From Chitinophagaceae bacterium (GTDB lineage: Bacteria; Bacteroidota; Bacteroidia; Chitinophagales; Chitinophagaceae): DNA of 64,000 nucleotides. Location of the stretch: positions 99,225 to 163,224 of the forward strand of contig JAEUVO010000033.1 in the NCBI GenBank assembly GCA_016786885.1, in the 5' to 3' direction. This document shows positions 62,607 through 64,000 of the stretch, in pieces. Position numbers and translations under genes: made by a program. Each line of letters starts with the position of its first letter. Position 1 is the first letter of the stretch. Under the pieces are notes generated by a model, which saw nothing but the letters and a program-made list of their open reading frames with translations, ran no database searches and was not told where the DNA came from.

Positions 62607-62688
62607 GTCAGGAAGTCGGAAAAGTTCGAAAGTGTATTCCTGATTGTTTGAAATGTCTTCGGTCTTTCTGACTTGCGGACTTTCGGAC
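62607..62688. repeat. Heptad-array imperfect hairpin between rpmJ and rpsM
   Basis: Left arm (62607-62632) has units GTCAGGAA, GTCGGAAAA, GTTCGAAAG; the right arm (62664-62688) on the other strand reads GTCCGAAA, GTCCGCAA, GTCAGAAAG. The arms pair imperfectly around a ~30-nt loop. It fills most of the spacer before rpsM. Confidence 0.75.
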
Positions 62689-62725
62689 ACCAGATAAGAT
62701 AACAAACAAACTATAAACAGATAAT

Positions 62726-63106
62726 ATGGCTCGTATTGCCGGTGTTGACTTACCAAAAAATAAAAGAGGCGAAATAGGTCTTACCTATATATATGGTATT
62801 GGCCCTTCTACTGCTAAGTACATTCTTGACAAGCATAATATTAACCGCAGCAAGAAAGTACATGAGTGGAATGATGATGAACTGAACGCTATCCGTAATA
62901 CTATTACGGAGGAGCTGAAAGTAGAAGGTCAGCTTCGTTCTGAAGTGCAGATGAGTATTAAGCGTTTGCTTGATATTGCCTGCTACCGTGGTCTCCGCCA
63001 TCGTAAAGGTCTGCCGGTTCGTGGACAGCGTACTAAAACCAACAGCCGTACCAGAAAAGGTAAAAGGAAAACGGTTGCCGGTAAAAAGAAAGCGCCTAAG
63101 AAGTAA
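62726..63106 (+). CDS. rpsM: Ribosomal protein S13 (uS13)
   Basis: 126 aa, normal. [19 protein letters not shown], then [20 protein letters not shown] and the basic tail [19 protein letters not shown] identify S13. It binds 16S rRNA in the head of the 30S subunit. Confidence 0.97.
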   Translation: MARIAGVDLPKNKRGEIGLTYIYGIGPSTAKYILDKHNINRSKKVHEWNDDELNAIRNTITEELKVEGQLRSEVQMSIKRLLDIACYRGLRHRKGLPVRGQRTKTNSRTRKGKRKTVAGKKKAPKK

Positions 63107-63160
63107 TTCTTCGCCGAAGCTCAGGGCGACAATCACTGTTAATTTGAGCCTGGCGGAAAC

Positions 63161-63239
63161 GACTTACATAAAATTGAATCAGCGCCGGATCGCTTCGTAA
63201 GTCAGCAGGAGGGTTGATTCAGTCTTTCGGGAAACTGAA
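63161..63239 (+). promoter_or_regulatory. Possible pseudoknot and competing hairpin in rpsK leader
   Basis: GACTTAC (63161-63167) can pair with GTAAGTC (63197-63203), and TGAATCA (63175-63181), which lies in that loop, can pair with TGATTCA (63215-63221), giving an H-type pseudoknot. TTCAGT (63218-63223) can instead pair with ACTGAA (63234-63239), which would break the second stem. The region ends 41 bases before rpsK. Confidence 0.5.
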
Positions 63240-63280
63240 AGAAATTATTAAAAGTAAAGATTACCTCGGTACAAGAAATT

Positions 63281-63697
63281 ATGGCAAAAGCACAACAACA
63301 GCAACAGGCTACCAGCGCAAAAGCGGCAGCCAAAAAAAGAGTGGTGAAAGTGGACGCATACGGTGATGCACACATTTCTGCTACATTCAACAACATTATC
63401 ATCAGCCTTACCAACAAAACCGGCCAGATTATCTCCTGGAGCAGTGCAGGTAAAATGGGATTCAGAGGTTCTAAGAAGAACACACCTTATGCCGCACAGA
63501 TGGCTGCCTCAGATGCTGCTAAAACTGCATTTGATGCTGGTTTAAAAAGAGTGGATGTATATGTAAAAGGACCAGGATCAGGTCGTGAAAGTGCAATCCG
63601 TTCTCTTTCCCAGAGCGGCATTGAAGTAGTGATGATCAAAGACGTAACTCCGTTGCCACACAACGGCTGCCGTCCTCCTAAGAAAAGAAGAGTATAA
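63281..63697 (+). CDS. rpsK: Ribosomal protein S11 (uS11)
   Basis: 138 aa. [37 protein letters not shown] and [17 protein letters not shown] with the end [12 protein letters not shown] identify S11. The N-terminus is Gln/Ala/Lys-rich. It is a platform protein of the 30S subunit. Confidence 0.97.
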   Translation: MAKAQQQQQATSAKAAAKKRVVKVDAYGDAHISATFNNIIISLTNKTGQIISWSSAGKMGFRGSKKNTPYAAQMAASDAAKTAFDAGLKRVDVYVKGPGSGRESAIRSLSQSGIEVVMIKDVTPLPHNGCRPPKKRRV

Positions 63698-63702
63698 GGA
63701 AG

Positions 63703-63785
63703 ATGTCCGAAGTTAGAAGTCAGAAGTCGGATAACAGCTTCAAATGTAACCGACCTTTCAGGCCTCATACTTCAGACCTCGGCAT
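63703..63785. repeat. Heptad-array imperfect hairpin between rpsK and rpsD
   Basis: Left arm (63703-63730) has an exact 7-nt period: GTCCGAA, GTTAGAA, GTCAGAA, GTCGG. The right arm (63750-63785) on the other strand reads GTCTGAA, GTATGAG, GCCTGAA. They pair imperfectly around a 19-nt loop. Confidence 0.75.
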
Positions 63786-63840
63786 ACATATTTGAGCCAA
63801 TTTGGTTTCATTTTAAGAAAGGGTGCCTGATTGATTTTTA

Positions 63841-63878
63841 ACGCTTTTACTGATCAGTTCACCGTTACAAAAAAGCGT
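63841..63878 (+). promoter_or_regulatory. Hairpin in rpsD leader
   Basis: ACGCTTTT (63841-63848) and AAAAGCGT (63871-63878) form an 8-bp stem with a 22-nt loop, ending 15 bases before the rpsD start. S4 is the usual regulator of this operon, so a translational target is possible but unproved. Confidence 0.4.
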
Positions 63879-63893
63879 AAATGAATAAAAACT

Positions 63894-64000
63894 ATGGCAA
63901 GGTACAATGGTCCAAAGACCAAGATCTCCCGCATTTTTGGAGAGCCTATTTTAGGCAATGGTAAATGGTTGGGTAAAAACAGCAACCCTCCCGGTCAGCA
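63894..64000 (+). CDS. rpsD: Ribosomal protein S4 (uS4), N-terminal part
   Basis: Partial at the window edge. [19 protein letters not shown] followed by [16 protein letters not shown] is the S4 N-terminus as seen in Bacteroidota (no zinc-binding Cys). The order rpsM-rpsK-rpsD is that of the alpha operon. Confidence 0.93.
   Translation, partial: MARYNGPKTKISRIFGEPILGNGKWLGKNSNPPGQ

Noticed and set aside
62607..63785. CRISPR-like repeats
   Set aside because: The units are 7-9 nt, have no unique spacers and are arranged as inverted arms, not as a CRISPR array; no cas gene is present.

Overview
The window looks like a chromosomal segment of a Bacteroidota member, most likely Chitinophagaceae or a close relative. 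The evidence is a SusC-like/OMP_b-brl TonB receptor repertoire, DUF5686 and DUF4878 families, many short-spaced lipoproteins, Bacteroidota-type -7 boxes (TAnnTTTG) with almost no Shine-Dalgarno sequences, and the order infA-rpmJ-rpsM-rpsK-rpsD. There are no phage genes, rRNAs, CRISPR arrays or tRNAs that I can recognise.

Layout. 0-2.7 kb: clpB. 2.7-10 kb is an accessory patch: an AT-rich YbjQ-domain/zinc-ribbon gene, a RAYT (REP-associated tyrosine transposase) gene broken by one amber codon and flanked by three REP-like double hairpins, a DoxX-like protein, several unrecognised exported proteins, a small-ORF/nucleotidyltransferase pair whose second gene is cut to 37 codons, and a DNRLRE lipoprotein. 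10-24 kb: exported or metabolic single genes (intradiol dioxygenase, cupin, alpha-L-fucosidase, lipoprotein carbonic anhydrase, lytic transglycosylase, DsbA-like protein, RRM protein, TonB-family receptor, di-haem peroxidase). 24-34 kb: Mpl-type Mur ligase, guanine deaminase, an ECF sigma factor with a membrane partner, an NlpC/P60 protein, a minus-strand cluster lipoprotein-crcB-ppa-TSUP that looks like a fluoride-tolerance unit, a YiiX-like hydrolase and PhoH. 34-49 kb: hemerythrin protein, DUF5686 protein, a second RRM gene, a second TonB receptor, rpe, TPR and beta-propeller lipoproteins, a YfcE-type phosphoesterase. 49-54 kb: hmgA, a large exported TPR-CHAT protein, and beyond it a decayed copy of the 3' end of an hmgA gene. 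54.8-61.6 kb: a complete TetR-regulated efflux operon (TolC, HlyD, two ABC ATPases, two ABC-2 permeases) related to E. coli ybhGFSR, with matching 16-bp operators before tetR and before the tolC-like gene. 61.7-64 kb: a conserved small protein and the start of the alpha ribosomal operon.

The least explained signal is non-coding. At least four intergenic spacers (2-67, 49560-49642, 62607-62688, 63703-63785) hold imperfect hairpins whose arms are runs of a 7-9 nt unit beginning GTC, and a fifth spacer (62455-62477) holds one arm of a similar heptad run. They sit in the leaders of clpB, hmgA, rpmJ, rpsM and rpsD. Together with the covarying REP/RAYT hairpins, the hmgA remnant bracketing the CHAT gene, and a possible pseudoknot before rpsK, these are the main places for follow-up. 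All functional names rest on reading translated motifs by eye; no database search was run.
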